DNA from: Denitrobaculum tricleocarpae
Lineage (GTDB): Bacteria > Pseudomonadota > Alphaproteobacteria > Kiloniellales > Kiloniellaceae
NCBI RefSeq assembly: GCF_007004665.1
Contig: NZ_ML660054.1
Span: forward strand, 1 to 64,000
DNA: 64,000 nt
Direction of reading: 5' to 3'
In this document: positions 30,595 to 36,901 of the stretch, in pieces
Position numbering within the stretch: the stretch's first letter is position 1
Layout: every line of letters begins with the position of its first letter
The notes under the pieces: model-generated
Databases searched by the model: none
Seen by the model: only the letters and a program-made list of their open reading frames with translations
What the model was told of the DNA's origin: nothing
Position numbers and translations under genes: made by a program

Positions 30595-31206
30595 ATGCAA
30601 GACGGCAAAAATCTCATTGAATCAATAAGAAGCCAAAAGTCCGACCCTAAATCGATTATGTCAGGTCTGGCATCTACTCCGTCAGACTCTTTTACCAATG
30701 AGTGGAATAGGATCATTCAATTCGCCTCAGAGTTTTGGGAGCGGTGCGAACAAGTGTACTCTAAGGATGGGAGGTACTTGTGTCGCCGTTTGAATGACGC
30801 CGCTTTAGAATGGCTTAAGCCTGTAATAGAAGATGTGGTGTGGATACAGATAGTCAAACCCAACGACCGATATACCAACGCCAATCGTCTGATTGATTTT
30901 CGATATAGATTCGTCGGCAATAATCTACTCGCCAACAATGGGCGTGAATTCCAAGGCGATCAAATCCTTGATCGGGCTCGCAAGATGGCGAATGCCTATG
31001 GCTCTGGTGGGATGCAGTCGCACTTCTTCACAATGCTCTGCGAGGCCGCAGCGACAGGAGAATCCCGCTTCCTCTACATCCAATACGTCAACGCATTGAA
31101 AAAGACCTGTGACATGCATTTTGCTCCGCTGCCTGTTGCCAATGAGTCAGACCAAGTGACTGATTTCTTTTGCCCAATGCTTATTCGTCCGGCGGCGGAA
31201 CATTGA
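30595..31206 (+). CDS. PAS-like domain protein (203 aa), probable conversion gene
   Basis: Residues about 75-200 follow the alphaproteobacterial PAS_5 pattern: DFRYRFVGNNLLANNGREFQGDQILD, a helical connector, FLYIQYVNALKKTCDMHFAPLPVANESDQVTDFFCPMLI. The N-terminal 70 residues are helical. Base composition is visibly more AT-rich than neighbours, indicating separate acquisition. No output domain, so it may sense a ligand or bind a partner. Ribosome site weak. Confidence 0.6.
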   Translation: MQDGKNLIESIRSQKSDPKSIMSGLASTPSDSFTNEWNRIIQFASEFWERCEQVYSKDGRYLCRRLNDAALEWLKPVIEDVVWIQIVKPNDRYTNANRLIDFRYRFVGNNLLANNGREFQGDQILDRARKMANAYGSGGMQSHFFTMLCEAAATGESRFLYIQYVNALKKTCDMHFAPLPVANESDQVTDFFCPMLIRPAAEH

Positions 31207-31208
31207 CC

Positions 31209-31799
31209 ATGCGCACCCTGCTCGCTCTTTTTTTCTGTGCAAGTCTGACCGGGGCAACAAGGGCAGATCCGGGGCCGGTTGTGAGGTGGCTAATGAATGA
31301 GCCAGCCTCATTGTTTGATGTCGGGATAATGCGAATAAACAATAGGCTGAACGGCATCCAGGAAGCACTGGGCGACCAAATTGGCTACCCAATCGCCTTG
31401 TTCAGTTGGTACGATTGGGAGCAGAACCGAATTTTCATAGAAGGGCGGAACCAGAGCCCACAGCCGCGAGAAGATGTTCTATTATTCAAACTCAACGCAC
31501 GCAAGGCGTGCGGTGTCTTTTTCGCCTCAGTTAGATACAACGCCGGCATGAGATATGTGGGGAAAAATTTAATGCTCCCAGATGACAAGGCGTCAATAAT
31601 GGCAAATCAATTCGGTCACGATGGATATACCACATCAACTGAACCAACTGACTACGCCGCCAGGATAGATCGAATTTTTGTCATAAGGTTTGAATACACT
31701 GAAGAGTCTGGAAACTCTGAATCCAAGGGCCGTAAATATATTTGTGAGGCTCCCCTGCTCGACACAGGATTCACTGTCAAAGAAGAGACGCTAAACTAA
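31209..31799 (+). CDS. Secreted or periplasmic hypothetical protein (196 aa)
   Basis: Start 31209 yields a clear signal peptide (MRTLLALFFCASLTGATRA). The mature region includes VRWLMNEPASLFDVGIMRINNRLNGIQEAL, then RKACGVFFASVRYNAGMRYVGKNLMLPDD and a Cys near the end. AT-rich like the previous gene and separated from it by two bases, so likely cotranscribed. No family recognised. Confidence 0.65.
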   Translation: MRTLLALFFCASLTGATRADPGPVVRWLMNEPASLFDVGIMRINNRLNGIQEALGDQIGYPIALFSWYDWEQNRIFIEGRNQSPQPREDVLLFKLNARKACGVFFASVRYNAGMRYVGKNLMLPDDKASIMANQFGHDGYTTSTEPTDYAARIDRIFVIRFEYTEESGNSESKGRKYICEAPLLDTGFTVKEETLN

Positions 31800-31821
31800 A
31801 CTCCGATCTCTGGAGGCACTC

Positions 31822-32337
31822 ATGCTTCGGCCAATAGTGATTGCGCTCTTCCTCACAGCCCTGACCGCCTTTGGATCTGTGGCCGACACCATCACCGGCA
31901 TCCCCCGATCGGGCGACGGTGACACCTTCAAGATTGCTGGCACCAAGATCCGGATCCACGGCATCGACGCCCCAGAGAGCACCCAGCAATGTAAGCGCGC
32001 GGATGGCACCTGCTATGCCTGCGGCACCGAATCAACTGAACACATGCAGGAACTGATTGCCGGCCTCCGCGTGACCTGTGCTCTCACGGGCAAGCGCTCC
32101 TATGATCGTATGATCGGTGTCTGCAGTGCCGGCGGCAATGACCTGGCTGTTCTGATGCTCCAGAGCGGCTGGGCGGTGGCTTCCAGGAGATATCTGGGTG
32201 AAGTCCCTGGCAAGCGTGTGCCCTATCTGGCGGCCGAGCAAGAGGCTGAGCGGGATAAAGCGGGTATGTGGCAGGGTGAATTCACAATGCCTTGGGATTG
32301 GCGGCGTGGAAGACGCTCAACCGGCTGCGGATCGTAG
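31822..32337 (+). CDS. Staphylococcal nuclease (SNase) homologue, exported (171 aa)
   Basis: Signal peptide (residues 1-21), then an SNase fold: DGDTF (32-36), RIHGIDAPE with catalytic Arg44 and Glu52, and YDRMIG with Arg96. Four extra Cys (CKRADGTCYACG) suggest disulfides. The C-terminus ends RRGRRSTGCGS. A calcium-dependent periplasmic nuclease, common on alphaproteobacterial prophages; might degrade incoming or extracellular DNA. Confidence 0.88.
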   Translation: MLRPIVIALFLTALTAFGSVADTITGIPRSGDGDTFKIAGTKIRIHGIDAPESTQQCKRADGTCYACGTESTEHMQELIAGLRVTCALTGKRSYDRMIGVCSAGGNDLAVLMLQSGWAVASRRYLGEVPGKRVPYLAAEQEAERDKAGMWQGEFTMPWDWRRGRRSTGCGS

Positions 32338-32372
32338 TAAGCCTAGTGGGGATATCCGGCATATGTGTGTTG

Positions 32373-32813
32373 CTACTGGCTAAATAGCTCGCGCTGTTGG
32401 GCTCGCGTCATCTTTGTAATAACCTCGAAGCGCTCTTGCTCTTCGGCGTTATCGACAACTTCAGACAGATACTGAACTGTGCGCTCAATCACCTCGACTC
32501 TAGAATCGAGCGATTCAAAGTCCTTTTCAACTTCACGCAAACGATCTCTCAAGTCGGCCAGCAAATTGATTTCGGCATCGCGCCGCGAGCGAGCTTCTTG
32601 TTCCGCGGTGCCCGGCGCGGGAATTTCCCTGCCCATCTCAGTGTACCCGTCGATCCACTCGATAATGGCGTTTGACGCATCCTGAACGGCAGCCTGTGGG
32701 GTGTCTCCATCACCCATGCAGCCGGGAAGATCGGGGACATGCGCGAGGAATCCTCCGCCGTCCTCTTCTGAGAGAGGGGCAACAACGATAAGATATTCGT
32801 GGTGGTCGCTCAT
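32373..32813 (-). CDS. hicB: HicB-family antitoxin with long coiled-coil extension (146 aa)
   Basis: Residues 1-70 are the HicB partial RNase-H fold (YLIVVAPLSEEDGGGFLAHVPDLPGCMGDGDTPQAAVQDASNAIIEWIDGYTEMGREIP). Instead of the usual HTH or ribbon-helix-helix tail there is a roughly 75-residue coiled coil (INLLADLRDRLREVEKDFESLDSRVEVIERTV...). It starts 2 bases after the HicA stop. It neutralises HicA. Confidence 0.85.
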   Translation of the reverse strand: MSDHHEYLIVVAPLSEEDGGGFLAHVPDLPGCMGDGDTPQAAVQDASNAIIEWIDGYTEMGREIPAPGTAEQEARSRRDAEINLLADLRDRLREVEKDFESLDSRVEVIERTVQYLSEVVDNAEEQERFEVITKMTRAQQRELFSQ

Positions 32814-32815
32814 CC

Positions 32816-33082
32816 CTATCCCTCCTTCTCACGAGCTTCACGCACCTCAATGTGCGCTTCAGCAAAGCTTACAAATTCTTTTATATAAACCGGCTTAATA
32901 GGGCGTTTAAAGGGCACTGTTATTGATCCCTGCAACAGATTGCTCAAAACTTTGTAATGGCTGCCCCTTGATGGTGGCTTGATAATCAGTCCCTCTTGAT
33001 TGCAAACCTTCTCTATGTCATTGATTTTCCAACCTTTCGGGTTGGATTTCATTTTCTCAAGAATTGGCTTCTTCGAGGCCAT
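32816..33082 (-). CDS. hicA: HicA-family mRNA interferase toxin (88 aa)
   Basis: A double-stranded-RNA-binding-like fold: ILEKMKSNPKGWKINDIEKVCNQEGLIIKPPSRGSHYKVLSNLLQGSITVPFKRPIKPVYIKEFVSF, with the catalytic His in GSHYK (about residue 42). The first 10 residues are basic. Toxin-first order is typical. It is oriented away from the early promoter and probably stabilises the prophage. Confidence 0.88.
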   Translation of the reverse strand: MASKKPILEKMKSNPKGWKINDIEKVCNQEGLIIKPPSRGSHYKVLSNLLQGSITVPFKRPIKPVYIKEFVSFAEAHIEVREAREKEG

Positions 33083-33275
33083 GTGTGTCTCGCCGGTTGC
33101 ACTTAGTAACTAGGCTACATCCCGGACTAAGCACTGCCAACCGATTCGACCCTAACAGCTTACAATTGGTGCTGTTAACCCTACCCGTCCACCTCCCGGC
33201 GCCGGTTTCTTTTTGCCCGAAACATCGAGCTGACGAGAGAGTTATAGCAAACACTCAGGCTGATTGCACGTCTTG
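33083..33275. promoter_or_regulatory. Intergenic region upstream of hicA
   Basis: No convincing gene. It should hold the hicA promoter (leftward). CTTAGT (33102-33107) and ACTAAG (33126-33131) form a 6-bp inverted repeat that could be the HicAB operator. Confidence in the repeat's role is low. Confidence 0.35.
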
Positions 33276-33295
33276 ATGCGGATTTTTTTCCGCAT
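33276..33295 (+). promoter_or_regulatory. Repressor operator upstream of the rightward early promoter
   Basis: ATGCGGA-N6-TCCGCAT is a perfect palindrome with 7-base arms, matching the CGGA-N6-TCCG operators at 29 kb. It lies 7 bases upstream of the -35 element. Confidence 0.7.
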
Positions 33296-33301
33296 TTTTT
33301 G

Positions 33302-33330
33302 TTGACACGGATTTTTGTCCGCACTACATT
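33302..33330 (+). promoter_or_regulatory. Rightward early promoter with operator in its spacer
   Basis: TTGACA (33302-33307) and TACATT (33325-33330) are 17 bases apart. ACACGG-N5-TGTCCGCA (33305-33323) occupies the spacer and overlaps the -35 box. It starts the recombination operon that runs to the integrase. Confidence 0.8.
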
Positions 33331-33401
33331 CTCTTCACACCCAAAGAGCACCGCAGCAGGGGAAAGCCCCTCCACCGCTCTCATACCTGAGGGAGAGAAT
33401 G

Positions 33402-33620
33402 ATGCCAGTCACACATGTAGGGATTTTCAAACCCAGCGCTTTCGGCGGCATCCGCACCACGACCCTTTGTGGCCGTGTCGACAACTCTCTCGATGACTCA
33501 AACGTAGCCGACACTCCGGCTCAGGCGACTTGCAAGCTCTGCGTCAAGGCACGCGATGCTGAATTCCATCCGCTGCAGAAGTGGATCGGTTGGGAGCCCA
33601 CGGAAGCAGACTACAGGTAA
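33402..33620 (+). CDS. First gene of the rightward early operon (72 aa)
   Basis: GGGAGAG ribosome site precedes tandem ATGs; 33402 has the better spacing. PVTHVGIFKPSAFGGIRTTTLCGRVDNSLDDSNVADTPAQATCKLCVKARDAEFHPLQKW contains C-x(n)-CKLC, perhaps a zinc site. Unknown function; in this position phages often encode host-takeover or anti-restriction proteins. Confidence 0.6.
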   Translation: MPVTHVGIFKPSAFGGIRTTTLCGRVDNSLDDSNVADTPAQATCKLCVKARDAEFHPLQKWIGWEPTEADYR

Positions 33621-33630
33621 GGAGAGAATG

Positions 33631-33837
33631 ATGGTCCTAACGTCAAAAGAACACTACGAACTCATGGAGATGTTTGAGGCGGAGTTTAAGGATTATCGCC
33701 TAGACAAAGAGCAAAAAGCGCTTTGGCCGAAGGGTGTCGTCTACCAGAGCGGCGAAACCAACGCACTGTTTCTCGCGTATCGTCGCGGCGTAGCCTATGG
33801 AACAGGTCTCTCCCGTGCTCTGGCGGAGGCAAGCTGA
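33631..33837 (+). CDS. Small early phage protein (68 aa)
   Basis: GGAGAG ribosome site; ATG at 33631 preferred over 33628. VLTSKEHYELMEMFEAEFKDYRLDKEQKALWPKGVVYQSGETNALFLAYRRGVAYGT is a pattern I recall from several phage early genes with no known role. Its stop overlaps the next start. Confidence 0.65.
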   Translation: MVLTSKEHYELMEMFEAEFKDYRLDKEQKALWPKGVVYQSGETNALFLAYRRGVAYGTGLSRALAEAS

Positions 33838-34172
33838 TGGAGCATCCAAACAGCATAGAGGGTCTGGACCAGCGGCCTGAAACGCAGAACCGCCGTATCC
33901 TGCGCCTGACCCATCACAACCTCTTCGGCATAGCAATGGACCTGCGCACCCGGCTTGGAAACATGGCTGCGGATGTCGTGACCCAGATCGACCGCATTGA
34001 AGAGCGCGACGCCTACATGAAGCTCGAAGAGGTTCTGGTCTTCATCGAGAAAGGCTGTGACGCGGCTTCAAAAGCAGCGGACATCTCCAACGAGGCATTG
34101 GACGCCCAGGCAAACCGCGAGCAGACCGAAAGCCTCCACACAGACCTCTGCCAAGCAATAGGGAGCCGGTGA
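33837..34172 (+). CDS. Hypothetical early protein, helical (111 aa)
   Basis: Start overlaps the previous stop (TGATG). EHPNSIEGLDQRPETQNRRILRLTHHNLFGIAMDLRTRLGNMAADVVTQIDRIEERDAYMKLEEVL... is helical throughout and acidic. No domain recognised. Its 3' end forms the first copy of a 25-bp repeat. Confidence 0.6.
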   Translation: MEHPNSIEGLDQRPETQNRRILRLTHHNLFGIAMDLRTRLGNMAADVVTQIDRIEERDAYMKLEEVLVFIEKGCDAASKAADISNEALDAQANREQTESLHTDLCQAIGSR

Positions 34173-34178
34173 GATGAC
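34154..34178 (+). repeat. 25-bp direct repeat, copy 1 (gene junction)
   Basis: Identical to 34461-34485. Each copy encodes the last codons (AIGSR, stop), the GGAGCC...GGTGAG ribosome region and the ATGAC start of the following gene, so the repeat is a complete intergenic cassette. Confidence 0.75.
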
Positions 34179-34479
34179 AACGCTAAAGCAGAAATTGGTG
34201 GCGCGCGTTGCAGAACTGAACGCAACAATGGAAGACAACAGCGGGCCGTATGACGTTGATTTCATAGTTGACGCTCCGATCGGTTTTGTCTTCAGCGCAA
34301 CTGATCTGCATTACCACTGCCACAGTCAGCCTGTCGGCCCGTGGGGCCGCAACGACCTGTACCGCGACATGTTAGAGCGCATCGAACCCGGTCTCCGGCC
34401 GTGCGAGGTCGAGCCCTGCGAAATCTGCAATCCGCTGATGGCGCCACCTCACTACGTCACAGCAATAGGGAGCCGGTGA
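34174..34479 (+). CDS. Hypothetical early protein (101 aa)
   Basis: TTLKQKLVARVAELNATMEDNSGPYDVDFIVDAPIGFVFSATDLHYHCHSQPVGPWGRNDLYRDMLERIEPGLRPCEVEPCEICNPL has His/Cys clusters (HYHCH, CEVEPCEIC) that might bind metal. It ends in the same AIGSR as the preceding gene, the signature of repeat-mediated recombination. Confidence 0.6.
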   Translation: MTTLKQKLVARVAELNATMEDNSGPYDVDFIVDAPIGFVFSATDLHYHCHSQPVGPWGRNDLYRDMLERIEPGLRPCEVEPCEICNPLMAPPHYVTAIGSR

Positions 34480-34485
34480 GATGAC
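34461..34485 (+). repeat. 25-bp direct repeat, copy 2 (gene junction)
   Basis: Second copy of 34154-34178, spanning the stop of one gene and the start of the 53-aa membrane gene. Distance between copies is 307 bases, exactly one gene, so recombination would excise or duplicate a gene cleanly. Confidence 0.75.
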
Positions 34486-34642
34486 CCCCATGCACAGAAC
34501 CAGCTACCACGCCTGCTTGCGAGAAGAGCGCAGGCAAGTGCTCTGGGCTCGGCGAAAGGCTATCGCGGTCATGTTCGCGGTCTCCCTGTCCTCATGGCTG
34601 CTGTTCTACTACGGCGCCCTCATCGCAATAGGTGCGTCATGA
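34481..34642 (+). CDS. Small single-pass membrane protein (53 aa)
   Basis: MTPMHRTSYHACLREERRQVLWARRKAIAVMFAVSLSSWLLFYYGALIAIGAS: basic N-terminus and one membrane helix near the C-terminus, giving an N-in topology. Start is in repeat copy 2; stop overlaps the next ATG. Unknown role. Confidence 0.55.
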   Translation: MTPMHRTSYHACLREERRQVLWARRKAIAVMFAVSLSSWLLFYYGALIAIGAS

Positions 34643-34848
34643 GTGAGTGGCAGCCGATAGAGACAGCGCCGAAGGATGGGACATGGGTTCTTGGCTTTCA
34701 GAGGCGCAGCGCGCCGCAAGACACAATTCAGGTCTGGACGTTCAGCTACTCTGAAAACCTTTGGATAAACGCTGCAGACTCGAATGACTTTGACGAGCAA
34801 CCAAGCCACTGGATGCCTCTCCCCACCCCACCGGGAGAAGAGGGATGA
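34639..34848 (+). CDS. DUF551-family protein (69 aa)
   Basis: MSEWQPIETAPKDGTWVLGFQRRSA...SHWMPLPTPPGEEG is the standard DUF551 signature, N-terminal WxPIETAPKDG and C-terminal HWMPLP, common in phage early regions. A second, diverged protein of similar layout lies at 36111-36350. Function unknown. Confidence 0.75.
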   Translation: MSEWQPIETAPKDGTWVLGFQRRSAPQDTIQVWTFSYSENLWINAADSNDFDEQPSHWMPLPTPPGEEG

Positions 34849-35150
34849 ACCGCGAGGATATCAGGGAAGTGCGTGATGCTCTGGGAAAAAACATCCGCCG
34901 AGCACAGCAGCACCGCGACTGGGTTCACCTAGAGGCCAATTCATACATCTACTTTGACCAACGCTGGAACTCAAACAGCGAAGTGTCTCTTGCTCAAGGC
35001 GCCGCAAAAGCGTTCGAGCGAATCTTGTCCGCGCAAGAAAGCAAGGAGACTCGCGCTGACGCCTATATCTCGTCCGGTTGCACCTGCCATCTGATGCGAG
35101 GCGAGACCTGCGACCACTGTAACGAGCAGTACGCGGAGGAAGAATCATGA
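34845..35150 (+). CDS. Hypothetical early protein with C-terminal Cys cluster (101 aa)
   Basis: Overlaps the previous stop (ATGA). Helical N-terminus (REDIREVRDALGKNIRRAQQ), then CTCHLMRGETCDHCNEQY, a probable CxC...CxxC zinc knuckle. No named family. Confidence 0.6.
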   Translation: MNREDIREVRDALGKNIRRAQQHRDWVHLEANSYIYFDQRWNSNSEVSLAQGAAKAFERILSAQESKETRADAYISSGCTCHLMRGETCDHCNEQYAEEES

Positions 35151-35263
35151 CCCACGAAGAAAAGCTCTTTTGGCTCTGGATAGTCATGTCGATCGGCTGC
35201 GTGTTTACAACGGTTGGCGTGTGCCGTCTCGCAAACTGGGCTCTGGAGGGACTGCCGTTATGA
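35147..35263 (+). CDS. 38-aa membrane peptide
   Basis: MTHEEKLFWLWIVMSIGCVFTTVGVCRLANWALEGLPL has one membrane helix. Both ends overlap neighbouring genes (ATGA and TTATGAGC junctions), supporting translation. Unknown function. Confidence 0.5.
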   Translation: MTHEEKLFWLWIVMSIGCVFTTVGVCRLANWALEGLPL

Positions 35264-35562
35264 GCAGCGATGAGATCTTCACCTGGCCAAGCTGTCCGCG
35301 GTGCGTTGAGCAGCCGGGCAACAGCGGCAGATGGGAGCGGAAGAGGCACTACGCGGTCTGCGGCGTTGAGCGATGCACAAAACAACCGCTCAAGTATGTC
35401 ATCGCCACTCCCAAGCGTGAAGCAGCAGATGATCTGTACGAAGCGTTGCTATACGCCCGGAAAGAACTTGAGGCATACGCAACCGAGTTCGTAGGCGAAG
35501 ATTACAACAGCCTCCAGATCAACGCCGCCCTCGCTCGTGCTGAGGAGAAAGAACATGAGTGA
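35260..35562 (+). CDS. Hypothetical early protein with Cys pair (100 aa)
   Basis: SSDEIFTWPSCPRCVEQPGNSGRWERKRHYAVCGVERCTKQPLKYVIATPKREAADDLYEALLYARKEL... carries CPRC and CGVERC, which may form a zinc ribbon, then a helical region common in phage Lar-like and related proteins (Lar = restriction alleviation). Identification as Lar-like is tentative. Confidence 0.6.
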   Translation: MSSDEIFTWPSCPRCVEQPGNSGRWERKRHYAVCGVERCTKQPLKYVIATPKREAADDLYEALLYARKELEAYATEFVGEDYNSLQINAALARAEEKEHE

Positions 35563-35767
35563 CGTGATTTGGGCGAGAAACGTTAAGTGCTGCACGAGCG
35601 GCGAGTGGGCCCTTGATGGCCTCCTATTAGACGTCGACGACAGCTTCACCCCCTACGTCCCCGCCGCTGAACTCGAAGCCCTCAAGGCACGAGAGGCGAA
35701 GCTGCTGGAAGAAAACCAAGAACTGTTCGACCGGCTAAGCGACATGGTCGAACAGGTGAAGCTATGA
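35555..35767 (+). CDS. Small early protein with repeat-encoded coiled coil (70 aa)
   Basis: SDVIWARNVKCCTSGEWALDGLLLDVDDSFTPYVPAAELEALKAREAKLLEENQELFDRLSDMVEQVKL. The segment VPAAELEALKAREAKL is encoded by a 49-bp sequence repeated exactly in the next gene. N-terminal half differs. Overlaps neighbours on both sides. Confidence 0.6.
   Translation: MSDVIWARNVKCCTSGEWALDGLLLDVDDSFTPYVPAAELEALKAREAKLLEENQELFDRLSDMVEQVKL
35655..35703 (+). repeat. 49-bp direct repeat, copy 1
   Basis: Identical to 35906-35954 (251 bases downstream). In-frame in both genes, coding for the same coiled-coil start. A recent duplication or recombination tract, since even silent positions are unchanged. Confidence 0.85.
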
Positions 35768-36114
35768 GCGAGCAAGATACGATTTGGGTTGGCACTTTTA
35801 GCGACGGCAGCACTGCAACCTGCTGTAAAGGGGATTGCCGCGAAAACAAACGTAAGGGTGTTGAGGGTCAAGTTTGTAAATACGGCGCGCCCAGATTTTA
35901 CCCGCACGTCCCCGCCGCTGAACTCGAAGCCCTCAAGGCACGAGAGGCGAAGCTACAGATCGCCATGACAGCTATAGCTGAGGGGTTGGAGAAACATTTG
36001 GCCGACTACGATTGCGCGACAAACCCGTTCATCCGAGATGATCGCGAAGTCATAGCAGACGCAGCGACTGAAGCCCGCAAAGCCCTTACTGAGTTTGAGA
36101 GGACGGAAAGATGA
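35764..36114 (+). CDS. Early protein with repeat-encoded coiled coil (116 aa)
   Basis: SEQDTIWVGTFSDGSTATCCKGDCRENKRKGVEGQVCKYGAPRFYPHVPAAELEALKAREAKLQIAMTAIAEGLEKHL... shares the VPAAELEALKAREAKL block with its neighbour, preceded by a Cys-rich module (CCKGDC...VCKYG). Unknown function; the two genes look like variants built on one C-terminal scaffold. Confidence 0.6.
   Translation: MSEQDTIWVGTFSDGSTATCCKGDCRENKRKGVEGQVCKYGAPRFYPHVPAAELEALKAREAKLQIAMTAIAEGLEKHLADYDCATNPFIRDDREVIADAATEARKALTEFERTER
35906..35954 (+). repeat. 49-bp direct repeat, copy 2
   Basis: Exact second copy of 35655-35703, located inside the next gene of the operon. Confidence 0.85.
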
Positions 36115-36350
36115 CCGAAGCCTGGCTGAGTTTCTCAACTGCCCCAGACGATGGTCGCGAGGTGATCGCGTGGCGCGAAGATGCCGGGGTGCTCATCGTC
36201 CAATTTGTCGGTCCGCTCGATGAGTACGGGCAACTAGACGAAAACGAAGAGCCTTGCTGGTTCACAATCCATGGAGAAGACCTGACGGCCGATCTTCCGA
36301 CGCACTGGATCGACCTACAAGGCCCAGATCTCAAAAAGGAACCATCATGA
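36111..36350 (+). CDS. DUF551-like protein (79 aa)
   Basis: TEAWLSFSTAPDDGREVIAWREDAGVLIVQFVGPLDEYGQLDENEEPCWFTIHGEDLTADLPTHWIDLQGP resembles DUF551 in its APDDGREVIAW and THWIDLQ ends, with a longer middle. Coupled by ATGA overlaps to both neighbours. Confidence 0.6.
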   Translation: MTEAWLSFSTAPDDGREVIAWREDAGVLIVQFVGPLDEYGQLDENEEPCWFTIHGEDLTADLPTHWIDLQGPDLKKEPS

Positions 36351-36901
36351 CCAAAGATACAGCTGTAGTGCAGTCTGAGGAATACCGGGCGAAACCGGGC
36401 TCTGAGGTCGTGGCGCTCAAGAGGGAGCTGAAGGATCGGCTTGAACTGGCCGACCAGCTTCAGGACTACAACTTCGACCCTGTTGCGCTGGCAGATACTC
36501 TGGACGGCGAAGGCAACTTTGACGAGGCCTGCGAGGCGGTTGTTCGGCAGGCACAGTTGTTCCGGTCCTACGCCGATGGCTTGGACAATTATATCAAGAG
36601 TTTGCAGTCACGCAAAGACCGCCTCAAGAAGTCCTCAGAGACCCTGAAAAACGTTGTTCTCGCGGCCATGGAGAAGGCCAGCAAGAAGTCCATTCAAGGC
36701 GTGTCCTGCACCATCACAGCCAAGCCTACACCGCGATCTGTGGTGATCGAGGATGAGGCCGAAATCCCGGTGAAATACTGGGTGACGAAAGACCCCGTCA
36801 TCGACAAACGCGCCATCGCAGCAGACCTCAAGGAAAAGGTGGCGATACCTGGCGCAACGCTGTCGAACGGCGGCATAACCCTGCAAGTGAGGAACCTATG
36901 A
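36347..36901 (+). CDS. Siphovirus Gp157-family protein (184 aa)
   Basis: Central ADTLDGEGNFDEACEAVVRQAQLFRSYADGLDNYIKSLQSRKDRLKKSSETLKNVVLAAMEKASKKSIQGVSCTITAKPTPRSVVIEDEAEIPVKYW and the C-terminal PGATLSNGGITLQVRN match the Gp157 family, a coiled-coil protein commonly adjacent to recombinases. It directly precedes Bet. Described for some members as a phage-resistance factor; here a recombination accessory role is more natural. Confidence 0.8.
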   Translation: MTKDTAVVQSEEYRAKPGSEVVALKRELKDRLELADQLQDYNFDPVALADTLDGEGNFDEACEAVVRQAQLFRSYADGLDNYIKSLQSRKDRLKKSSETLKNVVLAAMEKASKKSIQGVSCTITAKPTPRSVVIEDEAEIPVKYWVTKDPVIDKRAIAADLKEKVAIPGATLSNGGITLQVRNL

